Shown: positions 35,071 to 44,183, counted from the first letter of the stretch. The stretch: DNA of 64,000 bases from Bacteroidales bacterium (GCA_015061005.1 SUXJ01000013.1:23203-87202); one strand, 5' to 3'. The notes: generated by a model not told the origin, from the letters alone. Translations and numbers: made by a program.

Positions 35071-36549
35071 ATGAGAAAATCACAGTTAACCATATATAAT
35101 TCGCTGAGTCGCCGCAAGGAATTGTTTACCTCGCTTCATCCGGAGCGAGTCGGCATGTACGTTTGCGGTCCTACCGTTTATGGTGACGGTCATCTCGGCC
35201 ACGCGCGTCCGGCAATTACGTTTGACGTGCTGTATCGCTATTTGCAGCATATAGGCTACAAGGTGCGTTATGTTCGTAATATCACCGACGTGGGTCATTT
35301 GGAGAATGATGCTGACAGCGGTGAGGATAAGATTGCAAAGAAGGCTCGCTTGGAACAGTTGGAGCCGATGGAGGTGGTGCAGCATTACTTAAATCGCTAT
35401 CATAAGGCTATGGAGCGCCTTAATGTAATGCCCCCGAGCATAGAGCCTCATGCCAGCGGCCATGTTATAGAGCAGATTGCTTATGTGCAGTCAATCCTTG
35501 ATGCCGGTTATGCTTATGTCAGCGACGGCTCGGTCTATTTTGACGTGAAGAAGTTTAACAGCGAGCATCCTTACGGCAAACTTTCGGGCAGAAATGTCGA
35601 TGAACTTTTGTCGAATACGCGTGAGCTTGACGGACAGAGCGAAAAACGCCATCCGGCAGATTTTGCGTTATGGAAAAAGGCAGCTCCGGAGCATATTATG
35701 CACTGGCCGTCACCTTGGAGCGAAGGTTTCCCCGGGTGGCATCTTGAATGTTCCGTTATGGGAGAGAAATACCTTGGCGAGGTGTTTGACATTCATGGCG
35801 GCGGCATGGATTTGATGTTCCCACATCATGAATGTGAGATAGCGCAGAGCGTGGCTCACAACGGGCATGATTCAGTGCGCTATTGGATGCACAATAACAT
35901 GATTACCATTGACGGTAAGAAGATGGGCAAGAGTTACGGCAACTTTATTACTCTGGATCAGTTCTTTGAAGGAACGCATCCGCTATTGACTCAGCCATAC
36001 GCGCCGATGACCATCAGATTTTTTATTCTCATGGCGCAGTATCGCTCCACGCTTGACTTTGGCAACGATGCACTTCAGGCGGCCGAGAAAGCACACAAGC
36101 GCATGCTTGAGGGTTACGGACGTTTGCAATCGCTCAAGGCTTCAGCAGAAAGTACCATTCCGAATCTTGAGGAGTTGGAAGCCAAGATGTATGAGGCCAT
36201 GGATGATGATTTGAATACCCCGGTGGTAATCGGACATTTGTTTGACCTCTGCCGTATAGTAAATCAAGTTAACGACGGAACGGCAAAAGCTACTGCTGAA
36301 GACATAGAGAAGATGCAGGGTCTGTTCCGTGCGTTCTTGTTTGATATTTTAGGCGTTTTGCCTCCCGATGCCGCCGGTGCGGATATGAATATCAAGCCGT
36401 ATGAAGACGCTGTTGACTTGCTGCTTCAGATACGTGCCGAATCAAAAGCAAAGAAAGATTGGGCCACTTCGGATTTGATTCGTAACCGTCTTGCCGAAAT
36501 CGGTTTTACGATTAAGGACACCAAAGACGGCGTTGAGTGGTCGCTATGA
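35071..36549 (+). CDS. cysS: Cysteinyl-tRNA synthetase
   Basis: Charges tRNA-Cys. The true start is ATG 35071 ([17 protein letters not shown]), just after the DUF3467 stop; an in-frame extension upstream lies in that gene. The 492-residue protein has the class I signature as GHLGHAR (HIGH variant), zinc ligands near CGPTVYG and LECS, and the KMSKS loop as KKMGKSYGN. The [15 protein letters not shown] motif is diagnostic of CysS. The C-terminal DALR-like helices are present. It overlaps the next gene by 4 bases. Confidence 0.97.
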   Translation: MRKSQLTIYNSLSRRKELFTSLHPERVGMYVCGPTVYGDGHLGHARPAITFDVLYRYLQHIGYKVRYVRNITDVGHLENDADSGEDKIAKKARLEQLEPMEVVQHYLNRYHKAMERLNVMPPSIEPHASGHVIEQIAYVQSILDAGYAYVSDGSVYFDVKKFNSEHPYGKLSGRNVDELLSNTRELDGQSEKRHPADFALWKKAAPEHIMHWPSPWSEGFPGWHLECSVMGEKYLGEVFDIHGGGMDLMFPHHECEIAQSVAHNGHDSVRYWMHNNMITIDGKKMGKSYGNFITLDQFFEGTHPLLTQPYAPMTIRFFILMAQYRSTLDFGNDALQAAEKAHKRMLEGYGRLQSLKASAESTIPNLEELEAKMYEAMDDDLNTPVVIGHLFDLCRIVNQVNDGTAKATAEDIEKMQGLFRAFLFDILGVLPPDAAGADMNIKPYEDAVDLLLQIRAESKAKKDWATSDLIRNRLAEIGFTIKDTKDGVEWSL

Positions 36550-37955
36550 CCGTAAGCGAATTTGCTGAAACGATAATTATGAACCTGCCGTATGTCCCAA
36601 CGGACCAGCAGGTGCAAGCGATGGGCGCGTTGGCGCGGTTTTGCCGCACTGCCGCGCCCTCTGATTCGCTGTTTATGCTGTGTGGGTATGCCGGCACGGG
36701 TAAGACCTCGCTGGTCAGTGCGTTAGTAAAGTCGCTTCACGATGCCGGGGTAGGTACGGTGCTCCTTGCGCCTACCGGTAGAGCCGCCAAGGTGTTTGCC
36801 TCCTATTCCGGTTTTCCGGCTTATACGATTCACAGGAAAATATATCGTCCGCCCGGTCAGGGTAAGCCGTTTTCAGCCGTGATGGAGAATCAGCATTCTC
36901 ACACGATTTTTATCGTAGATGAAGCCTCGATGATCGGCTCGTCGGCCGATGGCGGACCGGACTTGCTGACCGATTTGATACATTACGTTTATACGGGTCA
37001 TGCGTGTCGGTTGATACTTTTGGGCGACGTTGCTCAGTTGCCGCCGGTTGGGTGTGAGGATTCTCCGGCGCTGAATCCCGAGGTGATTCGCAGTTTCGGC
37101 TTGAGGTTGACACGGGTTCAGCTGACGGATACCGTGAGACAGGCGAGGTCATCGGGGATATTGTATAATGCTACTCGATTGCGGCGTCAGATGCGTCAAG
37201 AGCCGTTGCCAAAGCCTCGGCTCTCGTTTGATTTCGATGATGTGATTGCCCTTGCCGGCGAGGACTTGCAAGATACGGTGAGCGAGCTGTATGCTCATGA
37301 CGGAATTGATGAAACGATAATAGTTACCCGGGCAAATTGGCGAGCCACGCAGTTTAATCTTGCCATAAGATCAACGATATTGGGGAGGGAGGAAGAATTG
37401 ACTCGCGATGAGTTATTGCTTGTGGCGAAAAATAACTATCATTGGAGCGCGAAGGTTCAAGAACTGGATTTCATAGCTAACGGAGATACCGCTCGGGTCA
37501 CTCGTATTTATGGAATGGAGAATAAATATGGATTTCGGTTTGCCGACGTGAGGTTGGAATTCCCATACCGTTCAGTGGAGTTGGATTGCAAGATTGTGCT
37601 TGAGTGCTTGACGTCTAATTCTCCGGCACTTACGGCAGAGGAGCAGCAACGCCTTTTTGACGAGGTTTATAATGATCCGGAATTATTCAGCGAATATACT
37701 CCGAAGGGCACACGGCTTAAGGCGATGAAAAATAATCCATATTTTCAAGCACTTCAGGTAAAATATGCCTATGCTGTGACATGTCATAAGGCGCAGGGCG
37801 GACAGTGGACCAACGTGATTGCCGACCTCGGGGGAATAGCGGCGGAGTCATTGCAGACGTCGGAGTTTTATCGCTGGCTTTATACGGCAACGACGCGAGC
37901 GACTCAGCGGCTGTTTTACTTGAATCCGTTTGATGGGGAGGCACAACTTTATTGA
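36546..37955 (+). CDS. RecD/Dda-like superfamily 1 DNA helicase
   Basis: A 469-residue ATP-dependent 5'-3' DNA helicase-like protein. The start ATG at 36546 overlaps the cysS stop. Motifs in order are Walker A GYAGTGKT (47-54), motif Ia [10 protein letters not shown], Walker [11 protein letters not shown], motif [15 protein letters not shown], and C-terminal motifs [11 protein letters not shown] and [14 protein letters not shown]. The short size without long N-terminal extension places it with the Dda/RecD2-like group found in Bacteroidetes downstream of metabolic genes. It probably acts in repair or replication restart. It ends with a palindrome-rich region. Confidence 0.88.
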   Translation: MTVSEFAETIIMNLPYVPTDQQVQAMGALARFCRTAAPSDSLFMLCGYAGTGKTSLVSALVKSLHDAGVGTVLLAPTGRAAKVFASYSGFPAYTIHRKIYRPPGQGKPFSAVMENQHSHTIFIVDEASMIGSSADGGPDLLTDLIHYVYTGHACRLILLGDVAQLPPVGCEDSPALNPEVIRSFGLRLTRVQLTDTVRQARSSGILYNATRLRRQMRQEPLPKPRLSFDFDDVIALAGEDLQDTVSELYAHDGIDETIIVTRANWRATQFNLAIRSTILGREEELTRDELLLVAKNNYHWSAKVQELDFIANGDTARVTRIYGMENKYGFRFADVRLEFPYRSVELDCKIVLECLTSNSPALTAEEQQRLFDEVYNDPELFSEYTPKGTRLKAMKNNPYFQALQVKYAYAVTCHKAQGGQWTNVIADLGGIAAESLQTSEFYRWLYTATTRATQRLFYLNPFDGEAQLY

Positions 37956-38250
37956 GGCATAAGATTGTGAGGGTGGACGGTAAGTGAAGGGTGTTTTTAA
38001 GCGGAACGCGGATTCGGGGGCGCGTGCTTGGTGGTCCCGTGGCTGATCCGTTTGACGGCTACCGCCGTTTCGCTAACGTTGTGAGTGTCGCAGCTACGCA
38101 GCTCATGGGATGTGGGAAGGGTGCGATGCCATCACGCTGCGCATCGCTAACGCGCTGCTTGCATGAGGCTACGTGGAGATGCGCCGCTATGCGGCTTTAG
38201 GCTGCTACGCAGCGGTTTTTTGGGGTTGGGGATGTTGCCTCTAATACTAT
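37956..38250. repeat. Palindrome-rich intergenic region after the helicase gene
   Basis: No gene is supported. From about 38090 the sequence is built from short complementary words such as CAGCTACGCAGCT, CGCTGCGCATCGC, GCCGCTATGCGGC and GCTGCTACGCAGC, each able to fold into a small hairpin. The last two (38183-38195 and 38201-38213) are followed by six T residues at 38216-38221 and probably terminate the helicase transcript. The rest resembles a repetitive extragenic element. Confidence 0.55.
38201..38221 (+). terminator. Probable terminator of cysS-helicase operon
   Basis: Hairpin GCTGC-TAC-GCAGC followed by GG and six T residues. Confidence 0.5.
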
Positions 38251-38288
38251 AAAAAAGAAGTTGCGGACTCGGGGTGAGTCCGCAACTT
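38251..38288 (-). terminator. Terminator after fructose-bisphosphate aldolase gene
   Basis: Perfect 13-base arms (38258-38270 and 38276-38288) around a 5-base loop. On the minus strand the stem runs into a T-rich tract. It begins 27 bases after the fba stop. Confidence 0.9.
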
Positions 38289-38315
38289 GTGTTATCGGGT
38301 ATAATCGAGTGTCGA

Positions 38316-39314
38316 TTATGCTTTGCCGTTAGAGCCGAGCACGTTGATGATTTTGTGCTTGTAGAGTTTTTCCATGTTGTCGCGAGCGGGACCGAGGTAT
38401 TTGCGGGGGTCGAACTCAGCGGGCTTTTCAGCGAATACTTCGCGGATAGCGGCGGTCATGGCGAGACGAGAGTCAGAGTCGATGTTGATTTTGCAAACAG
38501 CAGACTTTGCAGATTCGCGGAGCCATTCTTCGGGGATACCGATAGCAGCCTTCAGGGCGCCACCATATTTGTTGATTGTTTCAACTTCTTCTTGGGGAAC
38601 TGAAGAAGATCCGTGGAGTACGATGGGGAATCCGGGGAGTTTTTCTTCAACGGCCTTGAGCACGTCGAACGCCAAGGGCGGAGGAACCATGCGGCCGGTA
38701 GCGGGATCGATTGTGCACTGTTCGGGAGTGAACTTGTAAGCGCCGTGGCTGGTGCCGATAGAGATAGCGAGCGAGTCGCAACCGGTACGAGTAGCGAAGT
38801 CGATAACTTCTTCGGGGTCGGTGTAGGTGTGGTGGTCAGAAGAAACTTCGTCTTCCACGCCGGCGAGTACGCCGAGTTCGCCTTCAACGGTTACGTCGTG
38901 TTGGTGAGCGTATTCAACAACTTGCTTAGTGAGGGCAACGTTTTCTTCGTAGGGGAGGTGGCTGCCGTCGATCATCACGCTTGAGAAACCGCTGTCGATA
39001 CAGCTCTTGCAGAGTTCGAAACTGTCACCGTGGTCGAGGTGGAGAACGATTTGGGGATTTTCCCATCCGAGTTCCTTAGCATAAGCAACTGCGCCTTGAG
39101 CCATGTAGCGAAGCAGAGTGGCGTTGGCATAGTTACGAGCGCCCTTAGACACTTGGAGGATTACGGGAGATTTTTCTTCAGAAGCGGCCTTAACGATAGC
39201 TTGGAGCTGCTCCATATTGTTGAAGTTGAAAGCGGGGATAGCGTATCCGCCTTTGATAGCCTTGGCAAACATCTCTTTGGTGTTTACGAGGCCTAATTCT
39301 TTGTAGCTTACCAT
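38316..39314 (-). CDS. fba: Class II fructose-1,6-bisphosphate aldolase
   Basis: Zinc-dependent glycolytic aldolase, cleaving fructose-1,6-bisphosphate to the two triose phosphates. The 332-residue protein shows AIPAFNFNNMEQ (25-36), the zinc/catalytic region VLHLDHGDSFE, MIDGSHLPYEEN, GELGVLAGVED, SIGTSHGAYKF, and VLHGSSSVPQEE near the active-site Gly/Ser. Length is typical. It is monocistronic with its own promoter and a strong terminator. Confidence 0.97.
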   Translation of the reverse strand: MVSYKELGLVNTKEMFAKAIKGGYAIPAFNFNNMEQLQAIVKAASEEKSPVILQVSKGARNYANATLLRYMAQGAVAYAKELGWENPQIVLHLDHGDSFELCKSCIDSGFSSVMIDGSHLPYEENVALTKQVVEYAHQHDVTVEGELGVLAGVEDEVSSDHHTYTDPEEVIDFATRTGCDSLAISIGTSHGAYKFTPEQCTIDPATGRMVPPPLAFDVLKAVEEKLPGFPIVLHGSSSVPQEEVETINKYGGALKAAIGIPEEWLRESAKSAVCKINIDSDSRLAMTAAIREVFAEKPAEFDPRKYLGPARDNMEKLYKHKIINVLGSNGKA

Positions 39315-39359
39315 GTTTGTTGGTTAGGGTTAAAGGATATTGGTTTTAGAAATTTGATG

Positions 39360-39391
39360 CAAATTTACGTATTTTACAGCAATTATGCAAT
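39360..39391 (-). promoter_or_regulatory. Promoter of fba
   Basis: Minus-strand ATTG (39388-39391), a 20-nt spacer and TAAATTTG (39360-39367), 45 bases before the start. Confidence 0.75.
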
Positions 39392-39400
39392 ATGTTAGGC

Positions 39401-39443
39401 AGATGAGACTTATAAGTCGTATGAGATTTATAGTTGGGAAGGG
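39401..39443 (-). repeat. Possible partial copy of the dispersed AT-rich repeat
   Basis: The minus strand carries CCCTTCCC-like and CTTATAAGTCTCAT-like words resembling the tail half of copies 1 and 2, lying immediately after the ATPase-DUF4435 stop. The C-rich head is absent. Assignment is tentative. Confidence 0.4.
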
Positions 39444-39445
39444 TA

Positions 39446-40996
39446 TTAACGGATGCGTGAGCGGATTGCTTGGCGTATGCGGTTGGCGGCGTGAGAGTTG
39501 GTTTTGAGGATGTTGAGTACGGCAGTGAGGTAGCTTCGTTTGTCACCGCAACCGGTTAGGGAGCTGACGTTGCTTTGTCCGACCATGGATTTTTGGTTGT
39601 AAACGCGGAGAATGGCTTCGTAGTCGCCTCGCTTAATGTAGTCGCTGAAGTCGCGGCAGAATTGTTCGTATATGGCTCGAGGGTTGATTTCGTCGACGAG
39701 TCCGTTCATGTGTTCCTCGAGTTTTGTGATAGAGGTGAAGCGACCGTCGATGCGGTGTTCCATGATGTGTTTGACGTTGTGGCGCGTGTGTTGCAGGGCT
39801 TGTTGCCGCATCTCAGCGCGAAACATTCCGATGACCGCATTTTTGGTTTTTTCGAAGGCTCGAACTTCATCGCGTCGGTGAACGGCTGCAACGGCTTTTA
39901 CGACGTCTTCAAGCAGCAGTAAGTTTTCGATTTCGGCGACTTCCGGGACCATTATTTTTTTTCGGCGCAGATATTCTACTTCCTGAGGAGAGCGTCGATC
40001 GCGGTCTACTATTCCGCGGCTGTCGAGGTGGTGGAATGCTTCGAGAGAGTTGAAAACGCGCGTGGATTCAATGACGCGGTCGCAAGAGCCGAGGGCTTTT
40101 ACGGTGTAGTCCGGGAATATCAGCGGATATAGCTTGGAGTCGATTGAGTGGGTTTTGTCACCCTCGATGAACAGGACAGGGCGTCGTGCTCCGAGGATTG
40201 AGAGGTACATGTCCTCGCGAAGTTCGGAGTCAGGGGGTAGGATGTCGTAGTCAAACGAGTCGGAGTCTGCTTGCCAACCGCGAATCCAGATTGTCGTGGC
40301 AGAACTTCGTGTTGCGGCAAAGTCAAGGTCATGAGTGGTATAAACAAAGGTGCAGTCGGGGCGCATTGTCTCGACTTTGTCCCAAACGCGGCGCAGGGTT
40401 GACGGGTGGAGAAACATTTCGGGGCTGTCGATGTAGATGACAGCATTTTCGGGCGCGAGCAATACTCCGCCGAAGTAGTAGAGCACGACTTTTTCGCCTG
40501 CGGAGAGTTTGGTTTGAGAGCGAGAGGACCCATCGGCGGAACTTGCGAATAGCAAAGAGCCTTCGGTTCGTAAGATGTCGTTCCCCGGGAATATTTCGCG
40601 CCATTGGGCGATGACGAGGTCAAGTTTTGTTTCCGGTAGCGGTCCCTTGGCATCGCTCATCTTGTAGGCGAGCAGATTTGTCATTTCTTCCTGAAGGAGG
40701 AGGCCCAGCAGTCGTTCAAATTCAGAAGCTAAAGGCACGGTGGAGGCTCCAAGCGGTGATTTGGTGAGGGCGCGAGAGTATGCGGCATCAACGCTGCCCA
40801 CTTCGGCGTCGGGGCGGAATGCTCCGAATAAGGCTCTCAGGGGAGACAGGGCGAATGTCCGTTCGGGCGGAACAGATGAGAGGAGCCGGGACGTGAAACG
40901 GGTTTTGCCGGCACCATTAGCACCGATAATGAGCACTTGGCTGCTTCCCGAGGGGATTGCGGGGCATTCGCCTCCGCGCTTAGGAGGGAGTTTCAT
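39446..40996 (-). CDS. Fused AAA ATPase-TOPRIM (DUF4435) protein, candidate PARIS-like defence protein
   Basis: A 516-residue single-chain protein. The N-terminal ABC-type AAA ATPase (about 15-245) has Walker A GANGAGKT (25-32), signature LSAGEK (164-169), Walker B VIYIDSPE (E193) and the H-loop TTHD (H222). The C-terminal DUF4435/TOPRIM domain (about 270-500) has the acidic residue of FIEGD (E278) and the DxD of IVDRDRR (D331, D333), with EIENLL (355-360) as in OLD-type nucleases. In PARIS phage defence AriA is the ATPase and AriB the DUF4435 TOPRIM effector, and fused versions are known. The architecture fits but no homology search was run. No signal peptide. It is monocistronic between fba and tRNA-Leu. 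Confidence 0.85.
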   Translation of the reverse strand: MKLPPKRGGECPAIPSGSSQVLIIGANGAGKTRFTSRLLSSVPPERTFALSPLRALFGAFRPDAEVGSVDAAYSRALTKSPLGASTVPLASEFERLLGLLLQEEMTNLLAYKMSDAKGPLPETKLDLVIAQWREIFPGNDILRTEGSLLFASSADGSSRSQTKLSAGEKVVLYYFGGVLLAPENAVIYIDSPEMFLHPSTLRRVWDKVETMRPDCTFVYTTHDLDFAATRSSATTIWIRGWQADSDSFDYDILPPDSELREDMYLSILGARRPVLFIEGDKTHSIDSKLYPLIFPDYTVKALGSCDRVIESTRVFNSLEAFHHLDSRGIVDRDRRSPQEVEYLRRKKIMVPEVAEIENLLLLEDVVKAVAAVHRRDEVRAFEKTKNAVIGMFRAEMRQQALQHTRHNVKHIMEHRIDGRFTSITKLEEHMNGLVDEINPRAIYEQFCRDFSDYIKRGDYEAILRVYNQKSMVGQSNVSSLTGCGDKRSYLTAVLNILKTNSHAANRIRQAIRSRIR

Positions 40997-41015
40997 GGTA
41001 GGAGAATCTTTTCCA

Positions 41016-41023
41016 CAAAGTTA
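41016..41023 (-). promoter_or_regulatory. -7 element of ATPase-DUF4435 gene
   Basis: TAACTTTG on the minus strand, 20 bases before the start codon. The -33 box is weak, suggesting low basal expression and a very short leader. Confidence 0.55.
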
Positions 41024-41083
41024 AATAAAAATTTGCGAAAAACCGAGTGGGAAAAGAATAATCAGACAAAAATGGCGATAAAA

Positions 41084-41114
41084 TTGCGTAATTAAAAAAA
41101 AGTGCTTAACTTTG
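41084..41114 (+). promoter_or_regulatory. Promoter of tRNA-Leu
   Basis: ATTG ending at 41086, a 20-nt spacer and TAACTTTG (41107-41114), 15 bases before the mature tRNA. Confidence 0.8.
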
Positions 41115-41128
41115 CAGTCGGAAAAAAC

Positions 41129-41210
41129 GCCCGGATGGCGGAATCGGTAGACGCGACGGTCTCAAACACCGTTGGGGCGACCCATCCCGGTTCGAGCCCG
41201 GGTCCGGGTA
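41129..41210 (+). tRNA. tRNA-Leu (CAA)
   Basis: 82-nt class II tRNA: acceptor GCCCGGA / TCCGGGT with discriminator A, anticodon arm ACGGT-CTCAAAC-ACCGT with CAA at 41163-41165, a long variable arm, and T arm CCCGG-TTCGAGC-CCGGG. Encoded 3' end is CCG after the discriminator, so CCA is not encoded. Confidence 0.97.
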
Positions 41211-41213
41211 CCG

Positions 41214-41259
41214 AAAGCACTTTAGCAGAGTCGTTATGGCGAGCTGAGGTGCTTTTTTT
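41214..41259 (+). terminator. Terminator of tRNA-Leu transcript
   Basis: AAAGCAC at 41214 pairs with GTGCTTT near 41249-41255, with partial inner pairing, followed by a run of T residues. Confidence 0.7.
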
Positions 41260-41289
41260 ATTGGATATTCATCAATAAACTATCAAAAT

Positions 41290-42192
41290 ATGGAGAAGAC
41301 GCATTCTTTTAAATCGTGGCTAATCGCAACTCGTCCGTGGTCATTTCCGGCGTCGGTTATGCCGGTGGTCGTGACCATAGCATATATGTTTTATGTTCAA
41401 GGTAGCTCGGTTGATTGGGTTGCCGGAGTGTGGGCCGCGTTTGCTATCGTGGCGTTTCATGCCGCCGGGAATACTTGGAGTGATTATCATGATTTTAAGA
41501 AGGGAGTGGATCAGGCGGCCGATAATGTCGGCGGCACTTCGTTGACGAGCGGCGAGTTCCGTCCGGCTGAGATTTTGCGACTGTCGATCGGGTTGATAGC
41601 GGTTGCGATTGTGTTCGGTATTTTGATAGTGATTTATAGGGGGGTGCCTATTTTGTATTTCGGCATAGCGGGCTTGGTTTTGACGTTGCTTTATCCGGTG
41701 ATGAAGTATAATGCATTGGGCGATGTTGATATTTTTCTGACGTATTCGTTGCTGCCGATTTTGGCTACTACTTACGTTGTTGGCGGAGCACTGTATTTCC
41801 CGGCATTGTGGCTTACGCTGCCGTTGGGATTGATAACAGTGGCTATTTTGCATATAAATAATTTGCGCGACATGGAGTCGGATCGCAGTGCCGGAATTCG
41901 TACGTTGGCAATGTTGGCCGGACGGCGCCGGGCGGCGTATATGTATTGCGTTGAGATTTTTTTGCCTTTTGTTTGGATTGTAGGAATGGTGGCGTTGGGT
42001 GAGCTGCCTCTGTGGTCGCTCATCGTGTTGCTTGCAACCGTTCCGGCTCTCAAGGCGGCAAAAAAGGCGTTGCGTTCACGCGAGGAAGGGAAGTCAGTGG
42101 TAGTCGGGTTAGATGAGCGGACTGCTCAACTGCAATTGGTGTTTAGTTTGCTCCTGACGGTTTCATTTTTGGTTGGAGGAGTCGTGAAATGA
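41290..42192 (+). CDS. menA: 1,4-dihydroxy-2-naphthoate polyprenyltransferase (UbiA family)
   Basis: Attaches the polyprenyl tail in menaquinone synthesis, in the inner membrane. The 300-residue protein has about 8-9 hydrophobic helices and the two Asp-rich UbiA motifs: NTWSDYHDFKKGVDQ (first, about 65-79) and NNLRDMESDR (second, about 190-199). The TRPWSFPASVMPV start is typical of MenA. Prenyl acceptor specificity is inferred from similarity and from the reliance of Bacteroidetes on menaquinone. It overlaps the CPBP protease gene by 4 bases. Confidence 0.88.
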   Translation: MEKTHSFKSWLIATRPWSFPASVMPVVVTIAYMFYVQGSSVDWVAGVWAAFAIVAFHAAGNTWSDYHDFKKGVDQAADNVGGTSLTSGEFRPAEILRLSIGLIAVAIVFGILIVIYRGVPILYFGIAGLVLTLLYPVMKYNALGDVDIFLTYSLLPILATTYVVGGALYFPALWLTLPLGLITVAILHINNLRDMESDRSAGIRTLAMLAGRRRAAYMYCVEIFLPFVWIVGMVALGELPLWSLIVLLATVPALKAAKKALRSREEGKSVVVGLDERTAQLQLVFSLLLTVSFLVGGVVK

Positions 42193-42806
42193 AGCGTTTG
42201 ATTTTTACGATTTTGCTGGCGGCGGTTTTGTGGACGGTTATGTTCAGCCCGTGGACAGCGCCGCATGTGAATTTTTGGTGGATGATGACCGGCTCGGCGT
42301 GTGTGTTGTCGATTTTTGCCACGTTGTTTGAGCCCGGTTGGTGGAAACGGGTTAATATAACGGTATCGCAGGTGGCGCTGGGATTGCTGATTGCGGTTGC
42401 TTTGTGGAGCGTGTTTTGGGTTGGCGATAAGCTGTCGCAGTTGATGTTTGATTTCGCTCGCCCACAGGTTGATACGATTTATGGCATGAAGGACGGTGAG
42501 TCGCCGTGGCTGCTGACCGGGTTAATGCTCTTCTTGATAGGTCCGGCAGAAGAAATTTTTTGGCGAGGATATGTTCAGGACAAGCTTTCGCATCGTTGGG
42601 GCGCAAACCTCGGTTTTGTGGTGACAACGACTATATATGCCATTGTGCATGCAGGCTCGTTTAATTTCATGTTGACAATGGCGGCATTGGTTGCCGGCGC
42701 AGCATGGGGTTTGCTCTATCGGTTTTTTCCGCAGAAGTTTGCCGCGATTATCATATCGCATGCGGTTTGGGACGTTGCAGTGTTTATCTGGTTCCCTATA
42801 ATGTAA
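42189..42806 (+). CDS. CPBP-family intramembrane metalloprotease
   Basis: A 205-residue membrane protein of the CAAX protease and bacteriocin-processing family (PF02517, Rce1-like). The diagnostic motifs are EEIFWRGYVQ (glutamate pair plus Arg, about residues 119-128), a His in IYAIVHAGSFNF and the final ISHAVWDVAVF. About six hydrophobic helices are visible. Substrates of bacterial members are mostly unknown; links to peptide processing or self-immunity exist for some. It is translationally coupled to menA. Confidence 0.88.
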   Translation: MKRLIFTILLAAVLWTVMFSPWTAPHVNFWWMMTGSACVLSIFATLFEPGWWKRVNITVSQVALGLLIAVALWSVFWVGDKLSQLMFDFARPQVDTIYGMKDGESPWLLTGLMLFLIGPAEEIFWRGYVQDKLSHRWGANLGFVVTTTIYAIVHAGSFNFMLTMAALVAGAAWGLLYRFFPQKFAAIIISHAVWDVAVFIWFPIM

Positions 42807-42808
42807 GA

Positions 42809-43801
42809 TTAACGGGAGGCATCGGTGGGTTGCCATGTGCCTTCTTTGATGTTGAGGTTGAAACTTTCGATATATTCAAATTGGCAGTTTCCGTCAGAAA
42901 AGTCGATTGGCAGTATTATTGTTTTGGATTCCGGCAGTCCGGGGTCCATCCATCGATCTCCGACGTAGAGATATGTGGTGTCAGATGTCCCTCCTATTTT
43001 CAGGATAGATGCCGGTTGGGAGTCGAAGGCGTTGTGGTTGCCAATTTGGCGGAGTTCGCTCCACCCTTCGGAGAGGGAGTCGGATTGGGAAAGTTTGCAT
43101 GGGCTTGGTTCCCAACCGGTGCACGCTGAGGATAGCATGTGGTAGGTATTTTTAATCTTGACAATAGCCGGAGCTTCGCGTCGCTGCCATTTGAACAGTT
43201 CGGTGCATTCGACGGCGGAGAGGTAGTCGTCGGATAGTTTGAATAGTCCCAGATGCTGATTTTCTTCAATGGTTGAGATGAAGTATGCGGTGTCGTCATC
43301 GTCGACGAAAACGTTGCAGTCGCGTGATTTAATTCCGAGAGGCCGTCCGCTCCAATGATATTTGTAAGGTCCGGTGATTGAGTCGCTGACGAATACTGCG
43401 GCTTCAGATGCGCCGTAGTTGCGGCTCTCCCAGTGGCACCAAATGACGAATTTCCCGGTTTTTTTGCAGTGAAGGAGTTTGGGCCTTTCAATCATGCGCT
43501 CGGAGCCCAAGTCGGGGTGTGAGACTCCGTTTTTGATTATTTTACCTTCGAATTTCCACGTTTTGAGGTCTTTTGATGAGTACATGTTGACGTCGGGGTG
43601 CCATCGGTCAGTTCTGTCTTCGCCAATCATATACCACGTGTCGTTTAGGTTTAAAAAGCCTGCGCCGTGGGCTTGCACCTCGTTTCCGTCGGTGTCGGTC
43701 CACATCTGACCGTTGACGATGGTTACCCATTGAGCATGAGTCGAGAATATTGTGGCGAGCAAGGTGCAAACTGTGCAAAAAGATGATTTGAGAATATTCA
43801 T
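42809..43801 (-). CDS. Secreted GH43-like glycoside hydrolase
   Basis: A 330-residue protein with a signal peptide (MNILKSSFCTVCTLLATIFSTHA) and a five-bladed propeller pattern of the GH43 family. The start VQAHGAGFLNLNDTWYMIGED, ERPKLLHC, the DCNVFVDDDDTAYFI strand and REAPAIVK resemble GH43 subfamilies with exo-beta-galactanase-like members. Subfamily and substrate are inferred. It ends two bases from the convergent CPBP gene. A consensus -7 box lies only 4 bases before the start codon. Confidence 0.75.
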   Translation of the reverse strand: MNILKSSFCTVCTLLATIFSTHAQWVTIVNGQMWTDTDGNEVQAHGAGFLNLNDTWYMIGEDRTDRWHPDVNMYSSKDLKTWKFEGKIIKNGVSHPDLGSERMIERPKLLHCKKTGKFVIWCHWESRNYGASEAAVFVSDSITGPYKYHWSGRPLGIKSRDCNVFVDDDDTAYFISTIEENQHLGLFKLSDDYLSAVECTELFKWQRREAPAIVKIKNTYHMLSSACTGWEPSPCKLSQSDSLSEGWSELRQIGNHNAFDSQPASILKIGGTSDTTYLYVGDRWMDPGLPESKTIILPIDFSDGNCQFEYIESFNLNIKEGTWQPTDASR

Positions 43802-43805
43802 ATTG

Positions 43806-43813
43806 CAAAGATA
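43806..43813 (-). promoter_or_regulatory. -7 element abutting the GH43 start codon
   Basis: TATCTTTG on the minus strand ends 4 bases before the ATG, so a transcript from it would be leaderless or nearly so. No TTTG is at -33. Confidence 0.45.
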
Positions 43814-43846
43814 GAAAAAAATTTTTGCTAAGGATAGGCATTTTTA

Positions 43847-43878
43847 TTTGGAGGTTAGAGGAAAGGTTGTTATATTTG
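43847..43878 (+). promoter_or_regulatory. Promoter of ferredoxin gene
   Basis: TTTG (43847-43850), a 20-nt spacer and TATATTTG (43871-43878), a perfect consensus, 66 bases before the start codon. Confidence 0.85.
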
Positions 43879-43941
43879 CAGTGCTAATTTAGCGAAATGA
43901 TTTAAATCACTTATTTTCCAACATTCTTAAACTATTATTAG

Positions 43942-44112
<171 letters not shown>

Positions 44113-44134
44113 TTCTTCAAAGGATGAAAAGAAC

Positions 44135-44171
44135 AAAAGAGAGTACGGCACTTTGCACGGCTCTCTTTTTT
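44135..44171 (+). terminator. Terminator after ferredoxin gene
   Basis: Nine-base perfect arms (44135-44143 and 44161-44169) with a 17-base loop and a continuing T run. The loop contains the -33 box of the next promoter. Confidence 0.7.
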
Positions 44172-44183
44172 GGATTAATTTTG
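44152..44183 (+). promoter_or_regulatory. Promoter of GMP synthase gene, inside the ferredoxin terminator
   Basis: TTTG (44152-44155) in the terminator loop, a 20-nt spacer and TAATTTTG (44176-44183), a perfect consensus, 47 bases before the start codon. Confidence 0.75.
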
